NCBI GenBank assembly: GCA_900168235.1
Contig: FUZG01000017.1
Location: 1 to 63,266 of the forward strand
From: Lachnospiraceae bacterium
Lineage (GTDB): Bacteria; Bacillota; Clostridia; Lachnospirales; Lachnospiraceae
Length of the DNA: 63,266 nt
Direction: 5' to 3'
Made by a program: the position numbers and the translations under genes. Below the pieces are notes generated by a model. It was not told the DNA's origin, made no database searches, and saw nothing but the letters and a program-made list of their open reading frames with translations. Positions 38,536 through 47,961 of the stretch are shown one piece after another; the first letter of the stretch is position 1; every line of letters starts with the position of its first letter.

Positions 38536-40092
38536 TTAATTATTCTTGACCTGCATACGGAATTCTACAGGAGTAGAACCGGTCTGTTTTTTGAAGATCC
38601 TTGTGAAGTACGAATAATTGTCGTATCCGACCTCTGAAGCTATGGTACTTATAGGAAGGAGAGTGGTCCGCAGGAGATCCTTTGCGATCTCGATCCTCTT
38701 CTCTATCACGTAATTTGTAAATGAAATACCGATCTCATTCTTGAAAAGCTTAGATGCATAGTCCGGATCAAGGTAAAGTATCTGTGACAGGCTCTGGCGG
38801 TTTATGTCCTCCATATAGTGCTTATCAACGTAATCCTTTATTATCTTTCCAACAGATTTATTTCCATTTGAAGCATTGATGAAGCGTTCCGCTCCGTTAA
38901 GCATGTACTGCAGATAGAGTTCCATATTGTATATGGACAGGACAGCCTCTGATGACAGCGTGTGATAGGTCTCATCGCGGTAAAGGTGATTGGCGGAGAT
39001 GCCCTTTTCCCTGAGTGTCGAGTACAGCGCCTGTACAAAATCTATCTGAAAATTACTTATAGCAGTCGCAGAGCCGTGTTTAAGTGATGCGATCTCTTCC
39101 AGATACTGATGGACATATTCTGCAAGAGAATCATAGTCACCGTCTGACATGCACCGTATCATATAGTCGATGTGAGAAGCGGGTATCTGAGGATCGCCCA
39201 CAGCCGTATCGTGTGCATTTTTTTGCGGGGCAAAAACCGTCTGCTGTACGGAAGTCAGGTCATTTTTCATGTAGTCTTCAAGATGATTGAACTGCTCCCG
39301 TATATCATTTATAGAGGCGTAAGAACCTGCATATACATTTGAAGGGCAGTTATACAGGCTTTTTAACGAATCAATAAAGCTCCTGCAGCATTTATCCAAA
39401 AGGTCATGATCCGGCTCTCCCTGCAGAACAGCGGCATAGGATATATGGCTTCCTTCATGTATCGGTATGAAGGTGTCTCCTTTTTTCAGGATATCACTGT
39501 AGGAAGACTTGAAAATACGGGTCATCTCACCGTTATTTACGGAACGGATGCGGCTTAGGAGTCTGTTTTCAGAGTCAAGATAGTAGTGATCAAAGGTAAA
39601 GAGGAGCGGCGTAAATACTGCCTCTGCCGGATACATACTGTCTAATTCTCCGACAGGTGACTCGCGGAGCAGAAGCTTTCGCCAGAATACGTGATATTTT
39701 TCTTCTATATCTGAATTTTGTTTCTTAAGTTCTGCAGCAGCATCGCATATCGTAGCTGTGAGTTCCTCCTTGTCGATAGGTTTCAGCACATACTTAAATG
39801 CGCCGAGTTCCACAGCTCTCTTAGCGTATTCAAAGTCTGTATAGCTTGTAAGAAGTATAGTGATTATCTTTTTCTGATGCTCTTTTATCCATGACAGCAG
39901 ATCCAGACCGCTTCCGCGAGGCATATTGATATCGCTTATCAGTATGTCAGGATGGTCTGATGTAATGACTGTCTGGGCTTCGCTCATGGAGTGAGCGGTC
40001 AGCACTTCACTGAAGCCGTACTTTTCCCATTCGATTTTCTTTTTAAGAGCTGCTATTACAAATCTGTCATCATCTACAATTAAAATCTTCAT
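38536..40092 (-). CDS. AraC-type response regulator, YesN-like (module 1)
   Basis: A 518-residue regulator: receiver domain 1-120 (acid pair in ILIVDDDR, D54 in ILISDINMP, K107 region YVLKPID), a long helical linker (about 120-405), and an AraC C-terminus with two HTH motifs (SLSQILYLDPDYASKLFKNEIG and IASEVGYDNYSYFTRIFKKQTG). It is coupled by a four-base overlap to the sensor kinase upstream, and is divergent from an ABC importer it likely activates. It lies downstream of asd's terminator, convergent with asd. Confidence 0.93.
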   Translation of the reverse strand: MKILIVDDDRFVIAALKKKIEWEKYGFSEVLTAHSMSEAQTVITSDHPDILISDINMPRGSGLDLLSWIKEHQKKIITILLTSYTDFEYAKRAVELGAFKYVLKPIDKEELTATICDAAAELKKQNSDIEEKYHVFWRKLLLRESPVGELDSMYPAEAVFTPLLFTFDHYYLDSENRLLSRIRSVNNGEMTRIFKSSYSDILKKGDTFIPIHEGSHISYAAVLQGEPDHDLLDKCCRSFIDSLKSLYNCPSNVYAGSYASINDIREQFNHLEDYMKNDLTSVQQTVFAPQKNAHDTAVGDPQIPASHIDYMIRCMSDGDYDSLAEYVHQYLEEIASLKHGSATAISNFQIDFVQALYSTLREKGISANHLYRDETYHTLSSEAVLSIYNMELYLQYMLNGAERFINASNGNKSVGKIIKDYVDKHYMEDINRQSLSQILYLDPDYASKLFKNEIGISFTNYVIEKRIEIAKDLLRTTLLPISTIASEVGYDNYSYFTRIFKKQTGSTPVEFRMQVKNN

Positions 40093-41750
40093 ATATGATC
40101 CGTTTCAAGTACAAATGGAATCCGGAGGGATATACATGCCCCGCCGGCATCGTTATTAGAAAAGCTTATCGAAAAATCATTCTGATACATGATCCTGAGC
40201 CGTTTCAAAGAGTTCCTGATCCCGATGTGACCCTTTTCCTCAGGATAAAAAGTGTCTCCGGAAAGAAGTGAGAGGGCTTCATCAGAAAATCCCGGACCGG
40301 TGTCCTTTAGCTCAAACTGCAAAAAATTGCCCTTATCAGTTTCTGTTCTCTTTATCTCGAGACTGATGCAAAGAGATTTATCAGGATCAGCGCCGTGCTT
40401 TATCGAATTTTCTATAAAAGTGATCAGGAGAAGCGGCGGTACAAGAGCCTCGAGACACTCAGGATCAGCCTCACAGGTATAATTTATCGGAGAGAAGAGG
40501 CGCAGTGACTGGATATTTAAGTATGCGTCTATGTGCTCCAGTTCATTTTTAAGCCGGGCATATTTATTATCTGACTGGAAAAGATAGCGTAGATACACAG
40601 ATGTAAAACGTATCATTTTCTCAGCAAGCTTAGTCTCACCGACCTGGAGCATACTGCTTATGGTGCTCAGGCAGTTCAGATAAAAATGGGGTTTTATCTG
40701 GTGCTGCAGCATTTCGAGTTCGGAGTGAGCCTGTTCAAGCTCCCGTTCATACATATTGATCTTCAGCTTATTTATCTCAGCAAAAAGTGAACGGAATTGT
40801 GTACTTGTCTGCTCCAGTTCCTTGATACCCTGGGCATCAAGGAGTGTTTCTGAGCTTTCATTTATCTTCGAGAGATTTTCATGAAAGCTTTCGATCGGTC
40901 GTATGATCCTGTTGTAAAGCCTTTTCAGATAATAAAAAGAAAAAGCGGCAAGGATCAAAAAGAAACTGATAAGTGTCAGCTGTAAGATAAGCTGATTTCC
41001 GTATCCGTCAAAGAAAGAACTGTATATCCTTACGGTGTATGGAAGTGCGGTTTTTGAGCCGTCAGCTTCTATAGTTTTTACAAATGGCCCGGTAAAGGAT
41101 GCTGCGCTCCTGAATAAATCAGTATCATCCGGTCCGGTAAGCTCTATATTTAGTGGTATATTCACAGAATTAGTGATGTATTCATTAGCGAGCTCATCCG
41201 TATCGATGAGAGCGATCATCGTATCACCTTTGTAATTCACCTGAAAATATATATAGTTTTTATCGTCTTTTTGAACTGTCTTCCATATAAGCCGGTTATT
41301 GGTCTCAATGGAACACATCCGCAGCATATCTTCGATCTTCACGTATTCTTCATAGCCGGTCTGTACGGATGACAGACCGTAAAAATGATCACCGTTTTTT
41401 ACATGAAGGAAAAATGCGGTAGTTTCTCCTATAGAACCTGCTCTTTCCTTTATAAGATCACGAAGGTTTCTGAGCGGGATCAGATGGCTTCCTATATGGG
41501 GGTCTGATGATATCGTCCGTACATCAGGCTCCTTAAGGATTGCCCATTCTGTAAAGCGCTCGATGGCATCGAGACGTTTCCTTTGTGATGCAGCTATATT
41601 TATAAGGCTGTACTCGGCTGCATTATAATTTCGTTCTCTTATTTGTATCAAAGAAAAAATACAATAAGTAAAGTTTAGAAGCATCATTATAAAAATTAAA
41701 ACTATCAGACCGCGAAGGGCGCTGATAAGGGAATAGTTTTTTCTTTCCAT
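40089..41750 (-). CDS. Sensor histidine kinase, YesM-like (module 1)
   Basis: A 553-residue membrane kinase: N-terminal helix (about 15-37), an extracytoplasmic sensor domain to about 290, a second helix, HAMP, and a His_kinase domain with the phospho-histidine region HQIKPHFYLNCLSTISSM, then an ATPase domain (ENSIKHGA, DTGPGFS, GIRNSLKRLRIMY). ATG 41750 is preferred, since AAAAGGA lies ten bases upstream; a 7-residue longer frame has no site. YesM-YesN pairs sense plant-derived oligosaccharides in gut and rumen Firmicutes. Confidence 0.92.
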   Translation of the reverse strand: MERKNYSLISALRGLIVLIFIMMLLNFTYCIFSLIQIRERNYNAAEYSLINIAASQRKRLDAIERFTEWAILKEPDVRTISSDPHIGSHLIPLRNLRDLIKERAGSIGETTAFFLHVKNGDHFYGLSSVQTGYEEYVKIEDMLRMCSIETNNRLIWKTVQKDDKNYIYFQVNYKGDTMIALIDTDELANEYITNSVNIPLNIELTGPDDTDLFRSAASFTGPFVKTIEADGSKTALPYTVRIYSSFFDGYGNQLILQLTLISFFLILAAFSFYYLKRLYNRIIRPIESFHENLSKINESSETLLDAQGIKELEQTSTQFRSLFAEINKLKINMYERELEQAHSELEMLQHQIKPHFYLNCLSTISSMLQVGETKLAEKMIRFTSVYLRYLFQSDNKYARLKNELEHIDAYLNIQSLRLFSPINYTCEADPECLEALVPPLLLITFIENSIKHGADPDKSLCISLEIKRTETDKGNFLQFELKDTGPGFSDEALSLLSGDTFYPEEKGHIGIRNSLKRLRIMYQNDFSISFSNNDAGGACISLRIPFVLETDHI

Positions 41751-42071
41751 TAATGTAGTTCCTTTTATCACGTTGCATGCTCGTGTTTTGCGGGACCCAA
41801 ACTAAAAATCCTTTTTGTGCAAGCACAATCGGTTTTTTTATGTGGAACCCTTGTCATCATACAATACTAGCTTTATTAAGAATACATATTACTATCAAAT
41901 GTCCGGATTGTGAAAAATAATGACTGCATAATGCTAGTGCATGACACGTGAAAGCGTGTTTTCGGAATAGTGAAATTTTAGGTGCTGAATTGTGCTATAA
42001 ACGAACATCATGGTGTATTAGTATATGCACATCGAACGAAATCGTAATTAAGGAGGTTATGATGAAAGTAT
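41751..42071. other. Divergent intergenic region between kinase and importer (module 1)
   Basis: About 320 bases. Contains a terminator-like hairpin (TTGTG/CACAA at about 41814-41827 with a T run), an extended -10 element TG-C-TATAAA (41993-42001) without a good -35 box, a hairpin ACACG 41944-41948 / CGTGT 41955-41959, and within it a partial CcpA-like site TGAAAGCGTGTTTT (41949-41962). The weak -35 fits control by the AraC-type activator. Confidence 0.5.
41993..42001 (+). promoter_or_regulatory. Extended -10 promoter of module 1 importer
   Basis: TG-C-TATAAA at 41993-42001; the -35 position carries AAATTT. An activator is therefore likely needed. The same TGTGCTATAA string is present in the thrC promoter. 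Confidence 0.45.
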
Positions 42072-42082
42072 ATGAGAAGTAA
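42059..42082 (+). CDS. Seven-codon mini-ORF overlapping the permease start
   Basis: MMKVYEK-stop, with AAGGAGG (42050-42056) directly before it and better placed for this ORF than for the permease start at 42072, which sits 15 bases away. It may couple translation or act as a regulatory leader; chance is also possible. Confidence 0.3.
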   Translation: MMKVYEK

Positions 42083-42989
42083 GAGAAGGATGCTTGAGAT
42101 CAAGAAAAGCGCATCGCTGTATATGCTGCTTCTTCCTTCGGCGTTATTACTGTTATGCTTCGCATATCTGCCGCTTGGCGGTCTGGTGATGGCATTTCAG
42201 GACTTCACACCGAGTAAAGGAATATTCGGAAGCCCTTTCGTCGGACTAAAGCACTTTATACAGTTTTTTAATTCGTATCAATTTAAGGTAACACTGTTAA
42301 ATACACTGAAGCTCAGCTGCTACAGTATTGCAGCAGGATTTCCGCTCCCGATAATCCTTGCACTTATGTGCAACCAGATGAGAAACGGGAAATTCAAAAA
42401 GACCTTTCAGGTAATAACCTATCTGCCGCATTTCATTTCAACAATGGTCATGTGCGGACTCGTATTGATCTTTTTGTCTCCGAGCTCTGGTCTGTTTGCA
42501 AACATATTCAGGTTTCTTGGAGGCGCGGGAGAGTTTCCGAATCTAATGGCAGATCCGGCTGCATTTGGACATGTATATGTTTGGAGTGATATCTGGCAGC
42601 ATCTCGGATGGGACAGCATCATTTATCTTGCAGCACTTGCAGGTATCGATTCCAGCTATTACGAAGCAGCGACAATGGATGGTGCAACGACTCTTCAGAA
42701 GATCAGATATATAGATCTGCCTCTTATAATGCCGACAGCAATGATACTGCTCATAATGAGAGTTGGAAATATCCTCGGTATAGGATTTGAAAAAGTCTTC
42801 CTGCTTCAGAATGTGCAGAATATCATGGCAAGTGAGATTATTTCCACTTATGTGTACAAGATCGGTCTGCAGAGCATGCAGTACAGTCTTTCAACGGCGA
42901 TCGGTCTGTTCAATACCGTGGTAAATGTTGCAATACTGCTCCTTGTGAACTTTATCTCAAAGAAACTCACAGAAAGCAGTCTGTTTTAA
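42072..42989 (+). CDS. ABC sugar transporter permease, LplB-type (module 1)
   Basis: A 305-residue inner-membrane permease with six helices. N-terminal LYMLLLPSALLLLCFAYLPLGGLVMAFQDFTPSKGIFGSPFVGLKHF is characteristic of the LplB/YtcP group, and the EAA loop, which docks the ATPase, reads YYEAATMDGATTLQKIRYIDLPLI. ATG 42072 is the earliest start available after an in-frame stop (42063-42065). It forms a transporter with the next two genes; no ATPase is encoded nearby, as in importers served by a shared MsmX-type ATPase. Confidence 0.92.
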   Translation: MRSKRRMLEIKKSASLYMLLLPSALLLLCFAYLPLGGLVMAFQDFTPSKGIFGSPFVGLKHFIQFFNSYQFKVTLLNTLKLSCYSIAAGFPLPIILALMCNQMRNGKFKKTFQVITYLPHFISTMVMCGLVLIFLSPSSGLFANIFRFLGGAGEFPNLMADPAAFGHVYVWSDIWQHLGWDSIIYLAALAGIDSSYYEAATMDGATTLQKIRYIDLPLIMPTAMILLIMRVGNILGIGFEKVFLLQNVQNIMASEIISTYVYKIGLQSMQYSLSTAIGLFNTVVNVAILLLVNFISKKLTESSLF

Positions 42990-43004
42990 GGATAGGAGGG
43001 CGTT

Positions 43005-43892
43005 GTGATCAGGAAAAAGAGATTAGATCAGGACAAGGTTGTTCGCGTACTTCTGTATGCTATCGCCTTGATAATGATAATAGTAACTCTTTATCCGCTC
43101 TGGTTTGTAGTGATCGCATCCTTTAGTGATCCCGCAGATGTTGTGAGCGGAAAAGTATGGCTAATACCAAAAGCATTAAATTTTGACGGTTATAAAGAAC
43201 TTTTCAAACAGGAAGCGATATGGAGAAGTTACGGTAATACGATCCTTTATACGATAACAGGTACGATCGTAGGACTTGCGGTAAATCTTCCTGCAGGCTA
43301 TGCCTTATCAAGAAAAGACCTTTATGGAAGAAAGATAATCAATATATTTTATCTCATACCTATGTTTGTGAGCGGAGGACTTATTCCGACGTATTTTGTA
43401 GTGAGAAAGTTCGGGCTGTATGACAGCTTTTGGGTAATGGTGATTCCTTTTGCAGTATCAACCTACAACATTATAGTAGCCCGGACTTTTTTCAAAAATA
43501 ACCTTCCGGATTCCCTGTGGGAAGCGGCACAGATCGATGGCTGCGGCACTTTCAGATATTTCTTTCAGTTTGTGATACCCTTGTCCAAAGCTGTGATCGC
43601 AGTCATCGCCCTGTGGACAGCAGTAGGTATATGGAATCAGTGGTTCAATGCACTCATATATATTGATAACGAGTCTCTGATCCCGCTCCAGCTGCTGCTT
43701 AGAAGGATACTGATAACCAATCAGTCTCTTCTCGGTGCGGCAACAGGGTCGATGGCGCAGGAACTCAGGCAGCTATCTGATATGATGCGTTACGCATCCA
43801 TAGTGATATCAACTCTGCCTATCATGTGCATGTACCCGTTCCTGCAGAAATACTTTAATCAGGGTGTAATGCTCGGAGCAGTAAAAGAATAA
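43005..43892 (+). CDS. ABC sugar transporter permease, LplC-type (module 1)
   Basis: A 295-residue permease with six helices and the EAA loop LWEAAQIDGCGTFRYFFQFVIPLSK. The N-terminal ALIMIIVTLYPLWFVVIASFSDPADVVSGKVWLIPK is typical of the partner of LplB. The start is GTG 43005, with GATAGGAGGGC upstream and a spacing of about eight bases. It follows LplB by 15 bases and precedes the binding protein by 17. The pair forms the membrane channel of an oligosaccharide importer. Confidence 0.92.
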   Translation: MIRKKRLDQDKVVRVLLYAIALIMIIVTLYPLWFVVIASFSDPADVVSGKVWLIPKALNFDGYKELFKQEAIWRSYGNTILYTITGTIVGLAVNLPAGYALSRKDLYGRKIINIFYLIPMFVSGGLIPTYFVVRKFGLYDSFWVMVIPFAVSTYNIIVARTFFKNNLPDSLWEAAQIDGCGTFRYFFQFVIPLSKAVIAVIALWTAVGIWNQWFNALIYIDNESLIPLQLLLRRILITNQSLLGAATGSMAQELRQLSDMMRYASIVISTLPIMCMYPFLQKYFNQGVMLGAVKE

Positions 43893-43909
43893 AAAATATT
43901 GGAGGAAAG

Positions 43910-45493
43910 ATGATGAGATACAAGAAAATAGTTGCATTACTTACGGCAGCAACAATGACAGCAGGAGCACTGAGTGCCTGCGGAAGCTCCGCAGGAGACA
44001 GCAAAAAGGCAGCGACAGAAGCTCAGGCTGCAGACAATGACGGAAGCTATGAGGTAGCAACAGTACGCTGGTCTGACTGGGGAGAAGATTACCACACAGG
44101 TTTCCCGGATGCAGCGGCTAAGGAAAACGGGATCAGCATTAAATGGAATACTATCCTCAACTCAGACTGGACTGATAAGAAGTCGGTAATGATGGCAGGA
44201 AATGATCTTCCGGATGCTTTCTTAGGATCGATTTGCTTCACAGAATCCGATATCATGTCGAACTTAAGCTCATTTATCGCACTGGATGACTATATCGATA
44301 AATATATGCCGAATTTCAGCGAGGTTATAAAGTCAGATCCGACAATGAAAGCACTGTCATACTCAAGTGATGGACATATTTATGGACTTCCTGCAAAAAA
44401 GCCCTGCCGTCCGATCATTGCAAATCAGATGTTCATCAATAAGACATGGCTTGATAATCTTGGACTTCAGGTACCTGAAACCTATAGTGAATATCTTGAA
44501 GTTTTAAGAAAGTTCAAGAGCGAAGACGCAAACGGAAACGGAGATCCGAACGATGAGATCCCTTACGGAAGAGGATATGCAGATCCAGTAATGTTCTTCG
44601 GACTGCCCTTCGGCACAACAGTAGGTGCTGACAATACCTACAATATGACTATCAAAAACGGTGAGCCGGTATTTATCCCGACCTCTGATGAATACAGGGA
44701 TGCTGTAAAGGCTATGCACGACGCTTATGCAGAAGGTCTTATCGATCAGGAGATCTTTACAGAAGATGATTCCATGAGAGATGCAAAGCTCATGGCAGAA
44801 ACTCCGATAATAGGCAGTGCTCCAGGATGGACTGCAGACGCGACATTCGGCACAAACTGCGACCAGTATATCGCACTTCCCGCATTAAAAGGCACGGACG
44901 GAGAGCAGTACATCTCATCCGATCCGGAACACTGGAATTACAGCAGATATGAATTTGTAGTGACAAGTTCCTGCAAAAACCCTGAAAAGCTCCTTTCCTG
45001 GATAGATGAATTTTATTCAGAGGATGCCTCTATTCAGAACTTCTACGGCTCATTTGATAAGGGCGTAAAGAAGAATGATGACGGCACATATACTGTTTTG
45101 GAACCTGATGACGGTAACTCGGCAGATCTCTTCGCATGGATAAATTCATTCAGGGATTTCGGTCCAAAGTACGTAGGGGAGGATTTTAATGACAAAGTAA
45201 GCTATGCAGGAGAAAACGGAGATGCTTCCAAGCTTGCACTTGACAGCGAGATGAAGAAGTTTGCGAAAGAAGCATATCCAAATGTAAGCTACACTGTAGA
45301 TCAGCTTAATACACTTGCGACTCTCTATACAGATATTGAAGCTTTTGTAGACTCAAATCAGGCGACATGGGTTACAGAAGGCGGAGTTGACGAGCAGTGG
45401 GATGCTTACAAGAGCCAGTTGGATATGATGGGCTTTGGGGATTTCCTGAATATCCAGAAGGATGCATACAATACTTATAAGTCAAACAGGTAA
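43910..45493 (+). CDS. Extracellular solute-binding lipoprotein (module 1)
   Basis: A 527-residue lipoprotein (signal ending TAGALSACGSS, cysteine at about 24). It is of the large LplA-like binding-protein class that captures oligosaccharides for LplB/LplC importers. Calcium-binding-like segment DANGNGDPNDEIPYGRG is seen at about 205-221, and a hydrophobic/aromatic-rich groove is implied by frequent W/Y/F. GGAGGAAAG precedes the ATG pair at 43910/43913; either could start it. Ends just before the GH31 gene, so the locus continues. Confidence 0.92.
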   Translation: MMRYKKIVALLTAATMTAGALSACGSSAGDSKKAATEAQAADNDGSYEVATVRWSDWGEDYHTGFPDAAAKENGISIKWNTILNSDWTDKKSVMMAGNDLPDAFLGSICFTESDIMSNLSSFIALDDYIDKYMPNFSEVIKSDPTMKALSYSSDGHIYGLPAKKPCRPIIANQMFINKTWLDNLGLQVPETYSEYLEVLRKFKSEDANGNGDPNDEIPYGRGYADPVMFFGLPFGTTVGADNTYNMTIKNGEPVFIPTSDEYRDAVKAMHDAYAEGLIDQEIFTEDDSMRDAKLMAETPIIGSAPGWTADATFGTNCDQYIALPALKGTDGEQYISSDPEHWNYSRYEFVVTSSCKNPEKLLSWIDEFYSEDASIQNFYGSFDKGVKKNDDGTYTVLEPDDGNSADLFAWINSFRDFGPKYVGEDFNDKVSYAGENGDASKLALDSEMKKFAKEAYPNVSYTVDQLNTLATLYTDIEAFVDSNQATWVTEGGVDEQWDAYKSQLDMMGFGDFLNIQKDAYNTYKSNR

Positions 45494-45556
45494 GGAGAGA
45501 AGGGGAGCACGGAAAGAACTTTGTGTACAGGTTCGTTTCGTGCTTTCCGTAAAGTT

Positions 45557-47836
45557 ATGGATAAATACAGGATCACAGTACTTACAGAGCGTTTAATAAG
45601 ATTGGAATACAGTGAGGACGGTCTATTCAACGATGAAAAAACATTAAGTGTATTCAACAGGAATTTTCCTGTAACAGCATATATTGAAAGAGACAGAGAC
45701 GGTTTACTGGAGATAGAGACAGAAGCACTTGTCCTCAGGTATGACAGAAAACCGTTCACATCACAGGGTTTAAATATCACCCTGAAAGAAAACGGTGCAG
45801 TATGGAACTACGGCAAGCTCTATGCCGGAGGAGACAACCTTTTCGGAACAGCCCGCACACTTGATTTCACAGACGGTCTCGTAATGCTCGATGACGGAAT
45901 ATTTTCAAGGAGCGGATATGCGGTTCTTGATGACAGTACGACACCGTTACTGGTAGACGGAGAGGTAATAGAAAGAAAAAGTGAGTGCAGAGATATATAC
46001 TTCTTTGGCTTCGGTGATGATTTCTACGGCGGTTTAAGAGAATTTTATACACTGACCGGCGAAGTTCCCATGCTCCCGCGATATGCACTTGGTAACTGGT
46101 GGAGTAAGTTCGAACGATATTCGGAGCAGAGCTATCTCGAAATGCTTAAGAGGTTTGAGGAAGAAAATGTACCTCTGTCAGTCGCAGTTCTCGACATGGA
46201 CTGGCATCTGACAGACGTAGATCCAAAGTATGGAAACGGCTGGACAGGATTTACATGGAATGAAGAACTCTTTCCGGATTATGGCAGGTTCTTAAAAACT
46301 CTTCATGAAAAAGGACTCGCAGTGACGCTGAATCTCCATCCGGCTGACGGAATACGCGCTTTTGAGGCAATGTACGCGGAGGCTGCAAGGCGGGTTGGGA
46401 TAGACCCTGCGTCGCAGGAAGCGATTTCCTTTGATCTCACGGACAAGGCATTCAGGAATGCGTATTTCAAGGACACGCTTTTACCATACGAGAAAAAGGG
46501 AGTTGATTTCTGGTGGATAGACTGGCAGCAGGGAACTAAGATGGCAGACAGTGACATCGATCCGCTGTGGCTCTTAAACCACTATCACTTTGAAGATCAG
46601 AAAAAACGCGGAAAACGAGCCATGATCTTTTCGCGGTTCGCAGGTATCGGAAGTCACAGGTACCCTGTAGGCTTTTCGGGAGATACGGTTTCCAGCTGGA
46701 AGAGCCTTCATCTGCAGCCGTTCTTTACTTTCACCTCAAGCAATGCAGGCTACGGATGGTGGAGCCATGATATAGGCGGTCACATGCAGGGAGATAAAGA
46801 CCTTGAAAGACTCGTGAGATGGATTCAGTTTGGTGTATTTTCTCCGATAATGCGTCTTCACAGCTCTAATAGTCCGTTTTTCATAAAGGAGCCGTCGAGA
46901 CTTGAACAGCCCTACAGAGGTATCATAGACAGGTTTATGAGATTACGGCACAGGATGATACCGTATCTATACACGATGAACCACAGATCCTATGCGGAGG
47001 GTGAACCGCTTATCAGACCTGTGTATTATGAATATCCGAAGGATGAAAAAGCATATTCCGTAGGTGAGGAATATTTCTTCGGAAGTGAGCTGCTTGTCGG
47101 AGCGATCTGCGAAAAAGAGGACAGCGTATTAAAGATGTCTTCAGTCAGATGCTTTATTCCTGACGGCAGATATTACGACATCTTCACAGGCAGGATTTAT
47201 GAAAAATCAAAGTTAAGAAAGCTTTACCGCAGCATAGAAACAATCCCCGTTTTAATAAAAAGCGGAGGAATCGTCCCTCTTGCCGGTGAGAATGATCTGG
47301 ATGCGTTCAAAAATCCTGAAGAACTGGAAATCCTCATAGGTGCAGGTGCAAGCGGAAGTTTCACTATCTATGAGGATGATGGCATCACTGAAGGATACAG
47401 GGACGGGAAATCTGTCAGAACCGATATCAGTGTAGACTGGGATGAAGCCGGAAAGAAGATGACTGTCAGGATATCAGGAGCGCAGGGAGAACTGTCACTG
47501 ATCCCGACAAAGAGAGCATTTACGCTGAAAATATACGGCATAGACAGCGTAGATGGATATGAAGCGGATAAGAAATCTCACACAGTAAAAATAGCTCTCG
47601 GAAAATGCGATATATCCGATGCGCAGGAAATCGTCATTGAAAATGTCGTACTCGCATCAAATGACTGGAAAAAAGAGGTTTTCGATGTGATAGAGTACGC
47701 ATGGTGTGAGCTTCGATATAAAGAAGAAGTAAATCATATCCTTAATACATGTGACGATAAGGATCAGTTTGACGAAAAATTATCTCAGCTCGATATACCT
47801 GAGATAATAAAAGATGCAATACGCGAAGTATATTAA
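45557..47836 (+). CDS. GH31-family alpha-glycosidase
   Basis: A 759-residue enzyme (from ATG 45557; a longer TTG 45521 start would add 12 residues). It has an N-terminal beta-domain, a TIM barrel with nucleophile D322 (FWWIDWQQG) and acid/base D376 (GFSGDTVSSW), then WWSHDIGGH. The C-terminal beta-domains are followed by an uncommon helical tail of about 60 residues. GH31 includes alpha-glucosidases and alpha-xylosidases; substrate cannot be fixed. No signal peptide: it acts inside the cell on imported sugars. It is located between the two transport modules, 63 bases after the binding protein. Confidence 0.9.
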   Translation: MDKYRITVLTERLIRLEYSEDGLFNDEKTLSVFNRNFPVTAYIERDRDGLLEIETEALVLRYDRKPFTSQGLNITLKENGAVWNYGKLYAGGDNLFGTARTLDFTDGLVMLDDGIFSRSGYAVLDDSTTPLLVDGEVIERKSECRDIYFFGFGDDFYGGLREFYTLTGEVPMLPRYALGNWWSKFERYSEQSYLEMLKRFEEENVPLSVAVLDMDWHLTDVDPKYGNGWTGFTWNEELFPDYGRFLKTLHEKGLAVTLNLHPADGIRAFEAMYAEAARRVGIDPASQEAISFDLTDKAFRNAYFKDTLLPYEKKGVDFWWIDWQQGTKMADSDIDPLWLLNHYHFEDQKKRGKRAMIFSRFAGIGSHRYPVGFSGDTVSSWKSLHLQPFFTFTSSNAGYGWWSHDIGGHMQGDKDLERLVRWIQFGVFSPIMRLHSSNSPFFIKEPSRLEQPYRGIIDRFMRLRHRMIPYLYTMNHRSYAEGEPLIRPVYYEYPKDEKAYSVGEEYFFGSELLVGAICEKEDSVLKMSSVRCFIPDGRYYDIFTGRIYEKSKLRKLYRSIETIPVLIKSGGIVPLAGENDLDAFKNPEELEILIGAGASGSFTIYEDDGITEGYRDGKSVRTDISVDWDEAGKKMTVRISGAQGELSLIPTKRAFTLKIYGIDSVDGYEADKKSHTVKIALGKCDISDAQEIVIENVVLASNDWKKEVFDVIEYAWCELRYKEEVNHILNTCDDKDQFDEKLSQLDIPEIIKDAIREVY

Positions 47837-47961
47837 ACTTACACGCGTTTTACGATTTCCCTTTGATTATTCCTCCTTTATTAGAAAATTCCCGGCGGGC
47901 GCTGCTCACCGGGGATTACAATTATCACATCAGAAAATATGTGGTAACAAGGAGGCTTGTA

